DNA of 64,000 nt from NCBI GenBank assembly GCA_016720595.1, contig JADKKI010000037.1:1-64000 (forward strand), written 5' to 3'. The position numbers and the translations under genes are program-made. Source of the DNA: Myxococcales bacterium. GTDB taxonomy: Bacteria > Myxococcota_A > Polyangia > Haliangiales > Haliangiaceae. The notes beneath the pieces are model-generated. The model worked only from the letters and a program-made list of their open reading frames with translations. It searched no databases and was not told where the DNA came from. Each line of letters begins with the position of its first letter. Position 1 is the stretch's first letter. Shown here piece by piece: positions 18,786 through 27,857 of the stretch.

Positions 18786-20564
18786 ATGAAGCTCTGCCCC
18801 AAGTGCCAGAAACAGTTCAGTAGCGACGCCAATTTCTGTCCGGTCGACGCTGCACGTCTGATTCCCCTCGAGGGACAAGCGGTCGGGGCGGACCCGCTGG
18901 CAGCGCGGTTCGAGCTCGGCGACCGTCTCGGCGGTGCCCGGACCGGCACCGTGTTCCGTGCCAAGGACAAGACCACCGGAGCCGCCGTGGCGGTCAAGGT
19001 CGTGGCGCCCGAGGTGACGGCGCTGCCGGGCGTGGCGCAGCGGCTCGAACGCGAGCTGAAGCAGCTGGAGCGCGTGCAGAGCAGCGGCGTCGCGAAGATC
19101 GTCGCGTCGGGCAAGCGCCCGGGCCTGGCCGGTGACGAGACCTGGGTCGCGATCGAGCTCCTCGATGGCGCCCAGACCCTGGCCGAGGCGATCTCCGCCC
19201 GTGGTCCGATCGGGCTCGACTTCGCGGCGCACCTCATCGAGGTGATCGGCGAGGCGCTGATCGAGGCCGCGCAGGTCGGCGTGGTCCACCGTGATCTCGC
19301 CCCCAAGAACATCCTGTTCGCGTCGTCGGGCTCGGGCTCGATCAAGCTGATCAACTTCTCGCTGCCGGTGCCCACCACCGAGAAGGTCCCGGGCGTTCCC
19401 GAGTTCGTGGCGCCCGAGCAGGTCGATGGCAAGGCCGTCGATCAACGCTCCAACCTCTACAGCCTCGGCGCGCTCTACTACTACGTGCTCACCGGCGTGA
19501 CCGTCCACACCGGCGCCACCGACGAGGTTCATCGGGCCCACGTCAATGGCTCGATCAAGACCCCGTCGTCGCTCGCCGCCGTGCCGGCGCCCGTCGAGGC
19601 CGTGATCATGCGCGCGCTCGATCGCAGCCCCACCAAGCGGTTCCTGACCGTGCGGCAGTTCGTCGACGAGGTCGGCCGCGTCGCGCGCGGCGAGGCCGAT
19701 CCGAAGTCGACGCAGTCGATGGGCAAGGCCGGCCGGCCCAAGGCCGAGCTCGTCCAGACTCTGATGGGCGTCGCACGCAATGGCGGCACGATCCCGCTCG
19801 GGTCGGGTATCCACGGCGAAGCGCCGGCGTTCAGTGCGCCGGTCGCAGCGGCCAAGCCGTCCGCCGCGGCGCTCTCCGCGGATCGCTCGCCATGGGCACC
19901 ACCCGCCAGCGAGCCGCCGGCCCCTGGGATCGCCGCGATCGCGGCACCCGTCGTGCCAGCGCCCGTGGTCGCCGCGCCCGTGGTCGCCGCGCCCGTGGTC
20001 GCCGCGCCCGTGGTCGCCGCGCCTGTGGTCGCCGCGCCCGTGGTCGCTGCGCCCGTGGTCGCCGCGCCCGTGGTCGCTGCGCCCGTGGTCGCCGCACCGG
20101 TCGTGGCTGCTCCCGTCCTCGCGGCGCCGGTCGTGGCGGCTGCGCCCGCCGGCAAGAAGAAGGCGCCGGAGGAGGCCGGCTCCAAGGGCAAGTTCCGCGA
20201 GACGATGTGGTTCAAGAAGGGCGATCTCGATGCCCAGGCCGCGGTCACCGCCGCCGAGGAGCGCGAGCGCACCGGCAAGGACGGCGCCGCCGACAAGGCC
20301 GATTCGATGCCGATCGACGAGCGCTACAAGGACGATGGTTCGATCTCTCGCGGTGACAAGGAGAAGTACTCGCTCCGCACCGGTGCCACGCAGATGATGA
20401 GCGCGGTCCAGGATCCGAAGCAGAAGACCGCCGGCGACAGCACGACCAAGGTCTCCGAGGACGCGCTGATCGGCGAGATGAAGGGCGGCCGGAACAAGAT
20501 CTTCCTGTTCATCGGCATCGCGGTCGTCGTCGTGATCGGGATCGTCGTGCTGCTCGTTCGCTGA
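18786..20564 (+). CDS. zinc-ribbon Ser/Thr protein-kinase-like protein, probable pseudokinase, tail-anchored
   Basis: The 592-residue protein starts with a zinc ribbon (CPKC at 4-7 and a second Cys in 'NFCPVD'), then a kinase fold at about 40-330: Gly loop 'LGGARTGTVFRA', Lys about 71 in 'VAVKVV', 'GVVHRDLAPKNILF' (HRD about 168-170) and 'VAPEQVDG' as the APE motif. The DFG motif is replaced by Asn-Phe-Ser (about 190-192), so the Mg-binding Asp is lost, and the helix-F Asp is also Asn ('RSNLYSLG'). Catalysis is therefore doubtful. A Pro/Val/Ala linker of about twelve APVVA units follows, then a charged region, and a final anchor 'IFLFIGIAVVVVIGIVVLL'. I infer a membrane-tethered signalling scaffold. 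ATG 18786 has a purine-rich leader. Confidence 0.8.
   Translation: MKLCPKCQKQFSSDANFCPVDAARLIPLEGQAVGADPLAARFELGDRLGGARTGTVFRAKDKTTGAAVAVKVVAPEVTALPGVAQRLERELKQLERVQSSGVAKIVASGKRPGLAGDETWVAIELLDGAQTLAEAISARGPIGLDFAAHLIEVIGEALIEAAQVGVVHRDLAPKNILFASSGSGSIKLINFSLPVPTTEKVPGVPEFVAPEQVDGKAVDQRSNLYSLGALYYYVLTGVTVHTGATDEVHRAHVNGSIKTPSSLAAVPAPVEAVIMRALDRSPTKRFLTVRQFVDEVGRVARGEADPKSTQSMGKAGRPKAELVQTLMGVARNGGTIPLGSGIHGEAPAFSAPVAAAKPSAAALSADRSPWAPPASEPPAPGIAAIAAPVVPAPVVAAPVVAAPVVAAPVVAAPVVAAPVVAAPVVAAPVVAAPVVAAPVVAAPVLAAPVVAAAPAGKKKAPEEAGSKGKFRETMWFKKGDLDAQAAVTAAEERERTGKDGAADKADSMPIDERYKDDGSISRGDKEKYSLRTGATQMMSAVQDPKQKTAGDSTTKVSEDALIGEMKGGRNKIFLFIGIAVVVVIGIVVLLVR
19960..20145 (+). repeat. in-frame 15-bp tandem repeat (APVVA linker)
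   Basis: About twelve head-to-tail 15-bp units related to GCGCCCGTGGTCGCC encode the Ala-Pro-Val-Val-Ala linker of the kinase-like protein. Copies differ only at a few third positions, so the array looks recently expanded and its length probably varies between strains. Confidence 0.85.
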
Positions 20565-20573
20565 CGCCGCTGG

Positions 20574-21077
20574 CTACTTACCCACGACCCGCGCGTTCGC
20601 CGACCGAGCCTGGAACGGGGCCATCGAGTCCGGATCGCGTCGTACCGGGATCCGGACGGTCTGTGTGTTGAAGCCGACCGCCTCGATCGCCTGGGCGAGC
20701 GCACCGTCCTTGGCCGGCAGTGGGATCACGCGCTCGATGCCGAGCGAGCTGCGAAGCGGCAGGGGGATCATCCCCACGCCGATCACCACGCCACACCAGC
20801 CCTGCTCGCGGACGGCATGGAGCTGGAGCATCTCGCCAGCGTCCATCTTGTCGAAGTCGACCACCATCAGCGCCGGGCGGGGCGCGGGGTCTTCGAGCAG
20901 GGCCGCGATCACGTTCTCGACGTTGCGTTCGATCTGGACGAGCGCGTCGGCCCGGGCGATCTCGGCGGAGATCCAGTCCACCTGCGAGCTGTTCGGAGCG
21001 AACGCGAGGACCCGGAGGGCGCAGCGGTCACGGATGGGAAGATCACGGGAGCGAAGGCGAGGGTGCGTCGGCGCCAT
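20574..21077 (-). CDS. degenerate receiver-like domain protein
   Basis: The 167-residue product looks like a lone response-regulator receiver: strand 'LRVLAFAPNS', then 'PALMVVDFDKMDAGEMLQL' where an Asp could be the phospho-acceptor, 'GVVIGVGMIPLP' and 'IERVIPLPAKDGALAQAIEAV'. The acidic pair after the first strand and the conserved Thr and Lys are missing or unclear, so it may not be phosphorylated. It is convergent with the pseudokinase gene (10 bases between stops). I cannot name a family. Confidence 0.58.
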   Translation of the reverse strand: MAPTHPRLRSRDLPIRDRCALRVLAFAPNSSQVDWISAEIARADALVQIERNVENVIAALLEDPAPRPALMVVDFDKMDAGEMLQLHAVREQGWCGVVIGVGMIPLPLRSSLGIERVIPLPAKDGALAQAIEAVGFNTQTVRIPVRRDPDSMAPFQARSANARVVGK

Positions 21078-21134
21078 GCCAGATGTATCGGCCGCACCCG
21101 AGCCTCGCGTAGGGCTCGCGAGGGATCGCCGGGT

Positions 21135-21986
21135 TCAAACGGGCGTGACGATCGCGCGGTGATCGGGAGTCGGCCCCGCTGCCGTACCGCCGGTGAGGTC
21201 GATGTCGCCCTTCACGCACATCGCCGCCACCTCGACGACGAGATCGGGGTGCACGCCCGCGACGCCGATCACGGTGACCTCGCGCGCTGCGAGATCTCCC
21301 GACAGCGGCCCCGCCGGAGCGAGCACGGTCAGGGTCGCTCGCGGGCCGGCGAGCGCCACGCCGGTGGCGGTCTCCGCACCATCCGTCACGATCACGCGCC
21401 AGGGCCGCGCGCCGAGGCCCTGTGCCGCGAACGCGGCCGTGCAGGTGGCGCGCGCCTCGTCGACGCGGGTGGTCCGGGCGACCGTGACGCCCTTCCCGAG
21501 CAGCCAGTCGACCCACGGGCCATGGTCGGGGTTCGCGACGATGGCGGGCGAGATACCCTTCGCGAGCAAGATCTCGATCAAGAACCGGCTGATCGGGGTG
21601 GCGCCGATCACCACCACCGGCTCGCGCGGCCCCACCCCCGTCCGTGCATAGAGCGTATACGCGAGGGCGATCGCGCCGGGCACCGCCGCACCTGCGGGGT
21701 GCGGCAACTCCAGGCCCTCGCCAAGCGTGACGACCCACCGGCCGGCCGCGACGATCGTGGTCTGTGTCCTGGTCTCACGCCTGCGCGCGAGTGGGCACAC
21801 CGGACCGCCGCCCCGGCGACAGACCTCGCACTCACCGCACGGATCCACGGGCCCCACGAGCACCCGCTTGCCGATCAGGACCTGCGCACGCTCGCCTGCA
21901 CGGACCACACGCCCGATCCCCGCGCCTGGCTCCGAGACAGCCTCGAGCTCGATGGCGACGTCGTCCTCGCCGAGACCTTCGCTCAC
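21135..21986 (-). CDS. truncated medium-chain dehydrogenase (MDR), catalytic-zinc lobe missing
   Basis: The product matches zinc alcohol dehydrogenases from the structural-zinc loop onward: the CxxCxxCx7C loop ('CGECEVCRRGGGPVC'), then a Rossmann domain with 'PVVVIGATPISRFLIEILL' and 'GVTVARTTRVDEARA'. The usual N-terminal part with the catalytic Cys and the GHE motif is absent; only about 30 residues precede the loop, and the family is normally about 350 long against 283 here. Its ATG overlaps the stop of the upstream gene by 4 bases, leaving no room for the missing part. It may bind NAD(P) without normal alcohol oxidation. Confidence 0.68.
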   Translation of the reverse strand: MSEGLGEDDVAIELEAVSEPGAGIGRVVRAGERAQVLIGKRVLVGPVDPCGECEVCRRGGGPVCPLARRRETRTQTTIVAAGRWVVTLGEGLELPHPAGAAVPGAIALAYTLYARTGVGPREPVVVIGATPISRFLIEILLAKGISPAIVANPDHGPWVDWLLGKGVTVARTTRVDEARATCTAAFAAQGLGARPWRVIVTDGAETATGVALAGPRATLTVLAPAGPLSGDLAAREVTVIGVAGVHPDLVVEVAAMCVKGDIDLTGGTAAGPTPDHRAIVTPV

Positions 21987-22444
21987 CAGTCGTCGTTGCG
22001 GATGTTGCTCCGCAGCTGGCCGCTCGGCGAGGCGACCTCGGTGCCGCCGTCATCCAGGGTGTGATCGGATGGACGACCGGCGGGCACGGCGCCGATCGCG
22101 GTGGCGTCGTCGCTCTCACCCTGGCTCTCGGGGGCGTGCCCCGCGGCGCCGAACGCCATCGCGAAGTCATCGCCTTCGGGCTCGAGGTGCGGATCCTCGA
22201 GCAACGCCTCGTCCTCGACATCGAGCGAGTCCTCGGGCGGCGCGGCGAGTGGCGGCGGGGTGGCGACGTTGCCGAGGAACGCCTGCTTCGGCGGCGGTGC
22301 GGGCGGGCCCGACGGCCCGGAGGGTGAAGGCGGCGCGGCCACCACGGGTGGCGGTGTGAGCGCGCCCGAGAGCTGCGCGACCGGGAGCCCCTGCTTCGCG
22401 CGCCACGTCTGCAGCGCGATCACCAGATCCTCGTACGGAATCAT
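21983..22444 (-). CDS. Pro-rich acidic protein of unknown function
   Basis: The 153-residue product starts with a short helical motif ('MIPYEDLVIALQTWRAKQGL') and is otherwise low-complexity: Pro/Ala-rich, then acidic ('DVEDEALLEDPHLEPEGDD'). It looks disordered, with no signal peptide or membrane segment. Its stop overlaps the MDR start (ATGA), so the pair is probably co-translated. It is divergent from yfiH, with about 30 bases between. Function unknown. Confidence 0.6.
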   Translation of the reverse strand: MIPYEDLVIALQTWRAKQGLPVAQLSGALTPPPVVAAPPSPSGPSGPPAPPPKQAFLGNVATPPPLAAPPEDSLDVEDEALLEDPHLEPEGDDFAMAFGAAGHAPESQGESDDATAIGAVPAGRPSDHTLDDGGTEVASPSGQLRSNIRNDDW

Positions 22445-22475
22445 GAGGCGACGTTACCATGGTAAGCCCCCCGCG

Positions 22476-23261
22476 ATGACCGCGCCCGCCGCGAACGCTC
22501 CGCACCCGTCGATCCGGCTCTACCGCTCGTCCGTGATTCCTGCGCAGGGGTTCATCCACGGCTTCCCCGAGCGCACGGGTGGGGTCTCGGTGGGGCTGCG
22601 TAGCTCGCTCAACCTCGGCAAGCGGTGGGGGGACGACGAGGCGAACGTGGCGACCAACCGCCGCCTGCTCGCCGAGCACGCCGGCTACGATCCCCAGCAG
22701 CTGGTGGCCACGCGCCACGTGCACGGCACCAACGTGTGGCGGTTCGGCGAGCCGCTGGCGGACGATGCCGAGTTCGATGGGCTGGTCTGCGATCGCACGG
22801 GGCCGGTGCTCGGGGCGTTCGCCGCCGACTGCATCCCGCTGGTGTTCGCGGAGCCCGAGGCGCGGGTGTGCGGGGCGGCGCACGCCGGCTGGCGCGGCAC
22901 CGTGGGAGGCGTGGCCAAGAACGTCGTGGCGCGCATGGTCGAGCTCGGCGCGAAGCCGGAGCGGATCCGCGTGGCGCTCGGCCCGTCGATCGGGCCGGAG
23001 TGCTTCGAGGTCGGGCCCGAGGTGATCGCCGAGTTCTCGGCGGCGTTCGGCGCGGTGCCCGGCATGATCGTCGATGGGCCCAAGAAGCAGCACATCGATC
23101 TTCGCGTCGCCACCCGCACCCAGCTCGAGCGCGCGGGCCTGCTGCCCGAGCACATCGACGACCGGCCGCCCTGCACGCGCTGCGAGGGCGATCGGTTCTT
23201 CAGCTACCGCCGGGATGGCCGCGAGGGCGGCATCCACATGGGCTTCATCGGCCTCGCCTGA
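22476..23261 (+). CDS. yfiH: YfiH/LACC1-family purine nucleoside phosphorylase (polyphenol oxidase-like)
   Basis: The conserved core is complete: 'GFIHGFPERTGGVSVGL', 'LVATRHVHGTNVW' (zinc His), 'VLGAFAADCIPLVF' (Cys), 'AAHAGWRGTVGGV' (His), 'ALGPSIGPECFEVG' and a Cys-Cys segment 'PPCTRCEGDRFFSYRRDG'. Family members act on adenosine and inosine and were first called polyphenol oxidases. The ATG at 22476 gives a normal 261 residues; the open frame extends upstream but is antisense to the Pro-rich gene. Stand-alone, convergent with the next gene. Confidence 0.9.
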   Translation: MTAPAANAPHPSIRLYRSSVIPAQGFIHGFPERTGGVSVGLRSSLNLGKRWGDDEANVATNRRLLAEHAGYDPQQLVATRHVHGTNVWRFGEPLADDAEFDGLVCDRTGPVLGAFAADCIPLVFAEPEARVCGAAHAGWRGTVGGVAKNVVARMVELGAKPERIRVALGPSIGPECFEVGPEVIAEFSAAFGAVPGMIVDGPKKQHIDLRVATRTQLERAGLLPEHIDDRPPCTRCEGDRFFSYRRDGREGGIHMGFIGLA

Positions 23262-23285
23262 GGGCGTCCAGGAGCTCGCGGTCGA

Positions 23286-24674
23286 TCACTGGCAGACGCC
23301 GGCGGCCCACTGCGTGTAGTAGTCGCCGGTGGCCGGGTCGAACGTGTCGGTGCCGGTCACGCACTGGCCCGCGGTCGCCGAGAAGCCGTACTGCGCCGGG
23401 TTCGTGGTGATCGCGAACGTGCCGCCCAGCACGGCCACCTGATCGCTGCCGTCGCCGCGCAGGCTGCCGTCGAGACGCACGCGCGTGACGTCATAGCGGC
23501 CCGCCACGTCACCGAGCACCGTGTGGTTCTGGGTGATGTTCGCATCGAGGAGTGGAGACACGCTGAGGGTCTCGGTGCCCGCGAGCTCGTCGAACGCGAT
23601 CGTCGCATCGAACGCGCGGCCGTTCGCGGGGTTGAGATCGATCGCGAGGCCGACGGCGCCCTGCTTGCTCAGGGTCGTCGTGCGATCGCCGAGCCCGACG
23701 TGATCGATGTGGAGCGGCTGACCGGCGGCGAGGGTGACCTGCGCGGTCGCCCCGGGAAGGTCGAGGTCGAAGCCGTCCGCGCCGGGGGTGTGCACGGTGG
23801 TCGCGCCGAGCGCGAGATCGAGCGAGCCGATGCCGCCCGCACCGTCGAGCTCGACGGTGACCACGTCGGCCGCCGCGGAGGCCACGCGGAGCGCGTCGGC
23901 GCCCGCGAGGTCCGCGCCCTGGTCGGCGACCGCGATCGAGATCGCGCGATCGACGGTCAGCGCGACCGCGGCGTGCGCGGTGCCGAGGATCGTCAGCTTG
24001 CCGGTGACCTTGCCCGACAGGCTCGCGTTGGGTGCCTGCTGCCCGAACGCCGAGGCGATCGCCACGGTCGCGTCCTCGGCCTCGTCGAGATCCACGGAGA
24101 CCGCGAGCGACGTGTGGGTGAGCGACAGCTCGAGAGGCTCGTCGTGATTGGCGCCGAGCTGGACCGCGAAGGTGAGCGTGCTGCTCGAGTCCTCGACGCG
24201 GATCCGCAGCGCGAGCTTGGCCCAGCTCGCCGCGCAATCGGGATCGATCACCGTGGTCTCGTTGCCGAGGCCATCGATCGAGGTCTGGCTGCATACCAGG
24301 TCGGCAGGGATCGCGTAGATGCCGGCCTCGACCTCGTTGGCGTTGGTGAAGATCGTGGTGTTGAGCTGCTCGATGATCGCGTCCGGATCGAACGCCATGC
24401 CGTTCGCCTGGTTCTCGACCTTCGCGAGCATGGTCTGCGTCGCCGCGCCGCCGCTCTGGCCGAGCACGCGCGAGAACAGATCGTACGACCCGGTGGGGAT
24501 CATGTTGGAGGCGCCATCGCTGGCGGCGGCAGACTCGGTGAGCACGTGGCCGAGGTCGCTCGAGAGCCGCGAGCGGACCTGGGAGGGGGAGGGCGGATCG
24601 CCGCCACAGGCGGTGACGCCGAGCGAGCCGAGTGCGAACAGGGACAGGGTGAAGAGGCCGGTAGGCTTGCGCAT
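23286..24674 (-). CDS. large lipoprotein, unknown function
   Basis: A clear lipoprotein signal ('LSLFALGSLGVTAC', lipobox VTAC-GG) leads into about 440 residues rich in Ala, Asp, Thr and small residues. Repeating beta-like stretches ('LTFAVQLGANHDEPLELSL', 'TKLTILGTAHAAVALTVD'-like) suggest a beta-sandwich or beta-solenoid surface protein. The last 40 residues ('QCVTGTDTFDPATGDYYTQW') carry two Cys that could pair. I chose the ATG at 24674; a longer start would place charged residues before the signal. No family recognised. Confidence 0.7.
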   Translation of the reverse strand: MRKPTGLFTLSLFALGSLGVTACGGDPPSPSQVRSRLSSDLGHVLTESAAASDGASNMIPTGSYDLFSRVLGQSGGAATQTMLAKVENQANGMAFDPDAIIEQLNTTIFTNANEVEAGIYAIPADLVCSQTSIDGLGNETTVIDPDCAASWAKLALRIRVEDSSSTLTFAVQLGANHDEPLELSLTHTSLAVSVDLDEAEDATVAIASAFGQQAPNASLSGKVTGKLTILGTAHAAVALTVDRAISIAVADQGADLAGADALRVASAAADVVTVELDGAGGIGSLDLALGATTVHTPGADGFDLDLPGATAQVTLAAGQPLHIDHVGLGDRTTTLSKQGAVGLAIDLNPANGRAFDATIAFDELAGTETLSVSPLLDANITQNHTVLGDVAGRYDVTRVRLDGSLRGDGSDQVAVLGGTFAITTNPAQYGFSATAGQCVTGTDTFDPATGDYYTQWAAGVCQ

Positions 24675-24911
24675 GTCTGCCTTGACCCTCCACCCGGCAT
24701 GCCAGCCACCCGAAATCCACGCAGGGCCGTGGATTGCCAGGGCTTGCCGGGACATCGCGATCATGGCCGGAGCAAGTGCCTGAAGTCTCAGGGTGGCAGG
24801 TCCCGCGACATGCCCGCCCGTGTGGCCGCGCGTTCACGCTCCGGCCCGCCTCACGTCGTGGCTGTCGGCGGATCGGCGGCGGACCGTCGAGGTCCTGCCA
24901 CAACCTGACGG

Positions 24912-26471
24912 CTACTGGATCGCGATGCCGTAGGTCGGGAGGATGTCGCCGGTCAGCGCCTGGACCACGGCCTCGGCCTTGTGCCAGTCGATCAAGGCCG
25001 ACGTCTTGCGCAGCTCGGCCTGCCGCAGCTCCTCGAGCCGGTTCAGCACGTCGAAGTTCGTCGACTTGCCGAGGTTGAACCGATCGGTCTCGATCTTGAT
25101 GTTCTCGTTCGCGAGCTCGATCGCGCGGCGCGACAGGCGCGACCCGGCGGCGGGCCACCTCGCGCTGGGCGATCGCGCGCGCCATGGTCTGCGCGATCTG
25201 CGCGCGGATATCGAACGCGTTGACCTCGAGCTTCCTGCGCTGCTCGCGGAGCTCGCGGGCGCGGCCGCGGACATCCTCCTGGCCGATCGAGTGCTGGTAC
25301 GTCAGCGAGCCGCCGACCGAGATCGACTTGAACGTGACCAGGTTCTTGAGGGCGGTCCCGAACTGGGCGTCCTGCCCGCTCGGGCCGAGCGTGAGGGCGG
25401 CATCGAGCTGGGGAGCAGCCCGTTCTCCGTGACCTCGATGTCGATCGTCGTGACGGCATCCGACTTCGCGAGCTGCGCGAGCTCGGGGCTGGCCGCGAAC
25501 GCACGATCGGTGAGGCCGGCGAGGTCACCGTTGATCTCGAGCTCCTCGAGATCCGTGGGGACCCGGAGGCCGAGCGCGCCGGCGGCGATCGGCAGGCCGG
25601 TGGCCCGGCGCAGGGCGATCGATCGATCGAGCACCGCGAGCTCGCCGCTGAGGACATCCTCCTCGCGCGTGGCGATCACCTGCTGGACGGCGGGGATCTC
25701 GCTGCGCGGGATCTTGCCGCCCTCGTTCCCGAGCGTGGTGATCCGCAGCCGCTCCTTGGCGAGATCGAGGCTCTGCAGCGTGATCGCGACCTGGCGCTCG
25801 GCGAGGACCAGATCCCAGTACGCCGACACCACGTTCTGCACTGCCTGGATCGCCGCGAGCCGCCGGGCGAGCACGGCCGCGTCGCGCGAGAGGGTGGCGC
25901 GGCGCTCGTTGGCGTCGTAGAGCGCGCGCCCGCGCCCCCGCAGCAGTGGCTGCGAGAACGAGACCGAGAGCTCGTCGGCCCAGTTGTTCCCGGGCTCCAT
26001 CGTGATCGGGTTCGACGTCCGCGAGAACTGCGATCCGCCATGGAGCGTCAAGGTGCCGCCCGTCGAGAACATCCGCCCGACGTCCGTCGTCAGGCCGACG
26101 GTGGTGCTGCGATCGATCGTCAGGCCGGAGACGTAGCTCTGGGAGCTGCGTGCCTGGAGCTCCGCGCGGATCTGCCAGTCATCCCGCGCGTAGGTCTGCT
26201 CGATCTGGGCCTCGGCGATCGCGATGTCGATCCGGGCGCTCGCGAGGCTGGGAGCCTGGCGCACCGCGGCGAGCAGCAGATCGGGGAGGGTGGTGGTCTG
26301 TGGGGCACCGGCCCACGCCGTGAGATCGTCGGACTGTGCGGGGGGCGCCGTGCCTCCACTGGAGGTCCCGTCACCGTCGGCGGTGCGGAGGGCGCGCGAC
26401 AGCAGATCCGCGTGAGCGGAGGAGGGCGCGACGAGCAACGCCGCCAGTACGAGAGCCAGAGCAGGGCGCAT
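24912..26471 (-). pseudogene. TolC-like outer membrane efflux protein, two frameshifts
   Basis: A cleavable signal ('[17 protein letters not shown]') is followed by a TolC/OEP fold: '[20 protein letters not shown]', '[20 protein letters not shown]', '[20 protein letters not shown]' and a C-terminal 'RFNLGKSTNFDVLNRLEELR'. These form the trimeric outer-membrane channel of tripartite exporters. Two single-base errors break it. A missing C in a four-C run near 25417 would restore '[15 protein letters not shown]', and an extra G in GGG near 25145 would restore 'ARRRSRLSRRAIEL'. With both corrected the gene is full length. No adaptor or pump gene is adjacent. Confidence 0.8.
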
Positions 26472-26543
26472 CGAGCGGGCGCATCATGGCACGCGATCGC
26501 GCGGTGCGCAGCTACCGGAGGGACGCCGAAGTTTTGCGGCGCT

Positions 26544-26570
26544 CACGTGGAACACCGCAAACCACACGTG
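26544..26570 (+). promoter_or_regulatory. paired CACGTG palindromes upstream of the microcompartment operon
   Basis: Two perfect CACGTG sites (26544-26549 and 26565-26570) are 21 bp apart centre to centre, two helical turns, and the second ends 18 bases before the BMC-T start. They sit within a larger inverted pattern (TTTGCGG at 26533-26539 against CCGCAAA between the sites). This fits an operator for a dimeric regulator; no regulator gene is adjacent, so the assignment is inference. Confidence 0.35.
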
Positions 26571-26588
26571 TTAGCGTGCCCTGCATCG

Positions 26589-27227
26589 ATGGCAACGGTC
26601 CTGCGTACCTACTGCTTCCTCGATGCGCTTCAGCCGCAGCAGGCGACGTTCATCGGCAAGACCGCGCGCGGCTTCTTGCCGGTGCCGTACCAGGCGTCGC
26701 TGTGGGTCGAGATCTCCCCGGGCATCGCGATCAACCAGGTCACGGATGCGGCGCTCAAGGCGACCGCCGTCCAGCCCGCGGTGCAGATCGTCGAGCGCGC
26801 CTACGGCCTCCTCGAGATCCATCACCACGACAAGGGTGAGGTCCTGCAGGCCGGCGCCACGATCCTCAAGTACCTCGGGGTCGAGGAGGGCCAGCGGCTC
26901 AAGCCGAAGGTCCTCACGAATCAGATCATCCGCGGCGTCGAGGCCTATCAGACGCAGATCATCAATCGCTCCAGCGCGGGCATGATGGTCCTCCCGGGCC
27001 AGTCGCTGTTCATCTTCGAGTGCGAGCCGGCTGGTTATGCCGTGCTCGCGGCGAACGAGGCGGAGAAGGCGGCCCAGGTCAACCTGGTCAACGTGACCCC
27101 CTACGGTGCGTTCGGGCGGCTCTATATGGCCGGCCCGGAGGCAGAGATCGATGCGGCGGCGGCGGCGGCGACTGCGGCGTTGTCCGCGGTCACCGGCAAG
27201 GAATCAGAGAAGTTCGTCGACAAGTGA
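26589..27227 (+). CDS. BMC-T microcompartment shell protein (tandem BMC domains)
   Basis: The 212-residue product has two fused BMC domains: '[20 protein letters not shown]' to 'ATILKYL' and '[20 protein letters not shown]' to 'AAATAAL'. Tandem-domain proteins form pseudohexameric shell tiles with a central pore for substrates. From memory it is very like the H. ochraceum BMC-T Hoch_5812. The in-frame ATG at 26589 fits the conserved start ('[20 protein letters not shown]'). First gene of the operon, 23 bases before the BMC-H gene. Confidence 0.92.
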   Translation: MATVLRTYCFLDALQPQQATFIGKTARGFLPVPYQASLWVEISPGIAINQVTDAALKATAVQPAVQIVERAYGLLEIHHHDKGEVLQAGATILKYLGVEEGQRLKPKVLTNQIIRGVEAYQTQIINRSSAGMMVLPGQSLFIFECEPAGYAVLAANEAEKAAQVNLVNVTPYGAFGRLYMAGPEAEIDAAAAAATAALSAVTGKESEKFVDK

Positions 27228-27250
27228 TCGACTAGCCCCAGGAGAACGCG

Positions 27251-27547
<297 letters not shown>

Positions 27548-27563
27548 CCGATCGGACCCTGCG

Positions 27564-27854
27564 ATGGTCCTCGGTAAGGTCATCGGCACGCTGGTCGCGA
27601 GCCGCAAGGAACCCACGCTCGACGGGCTCAAGCTCCTCGTGGTGCGGGCGTGCGACGTCGATGGCAAGCTGACCGGCGGAATCGCGGTCGCGGTCGATGC
27701 CGTCGGCGCGGGTATTGGCGAGGTCGTCCTGTACTGCGCCGGCTCGTCCGCGCGGCAGACCCAGGTGACCCAGAACCGCCCGGTCGATGCGACGATCATG
27801 GCGATCGTCGACGAGATCGCGGTCGACGGCGAGCGCCGGTACGTGAAGGACTAG
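27564..27854 (+). CDS. BMC-P (EutN/CcmL-type) pentameric vertex protein
   Basis: The 96-residue product has the EutN/CcmL features: '[20 protein letters not shown]', '[11 protein letters not shown]', '[21 protein letters not shown]' and '[20 protein letters not shown]'. Pentamers of this family cap the vertices and close the shell. The ATG at 27564 is chosen because upstream in-frame sequence is non-conserved. It ends four bases before the aldehyde dehydrogenase start, so the two are probably coupled. Confidence 0.94.
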   Translation: MVLGKVIGTLVASRKEPTLDGLKLLVVRACDVDGKLTGGIAVAVDAVGAGIGEVVLYCAGSSARQTQVTQNRPVDATIMAIVDEIAVDGERRYVKD

Positions 27855-27857
27855 CCG

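Noticed and set aside
19960..20145. Possible CRISPR array
   Set aside because: The 15-bp units are head-to-tail without spacers and lie inside a coding frame; no cas genes are present.
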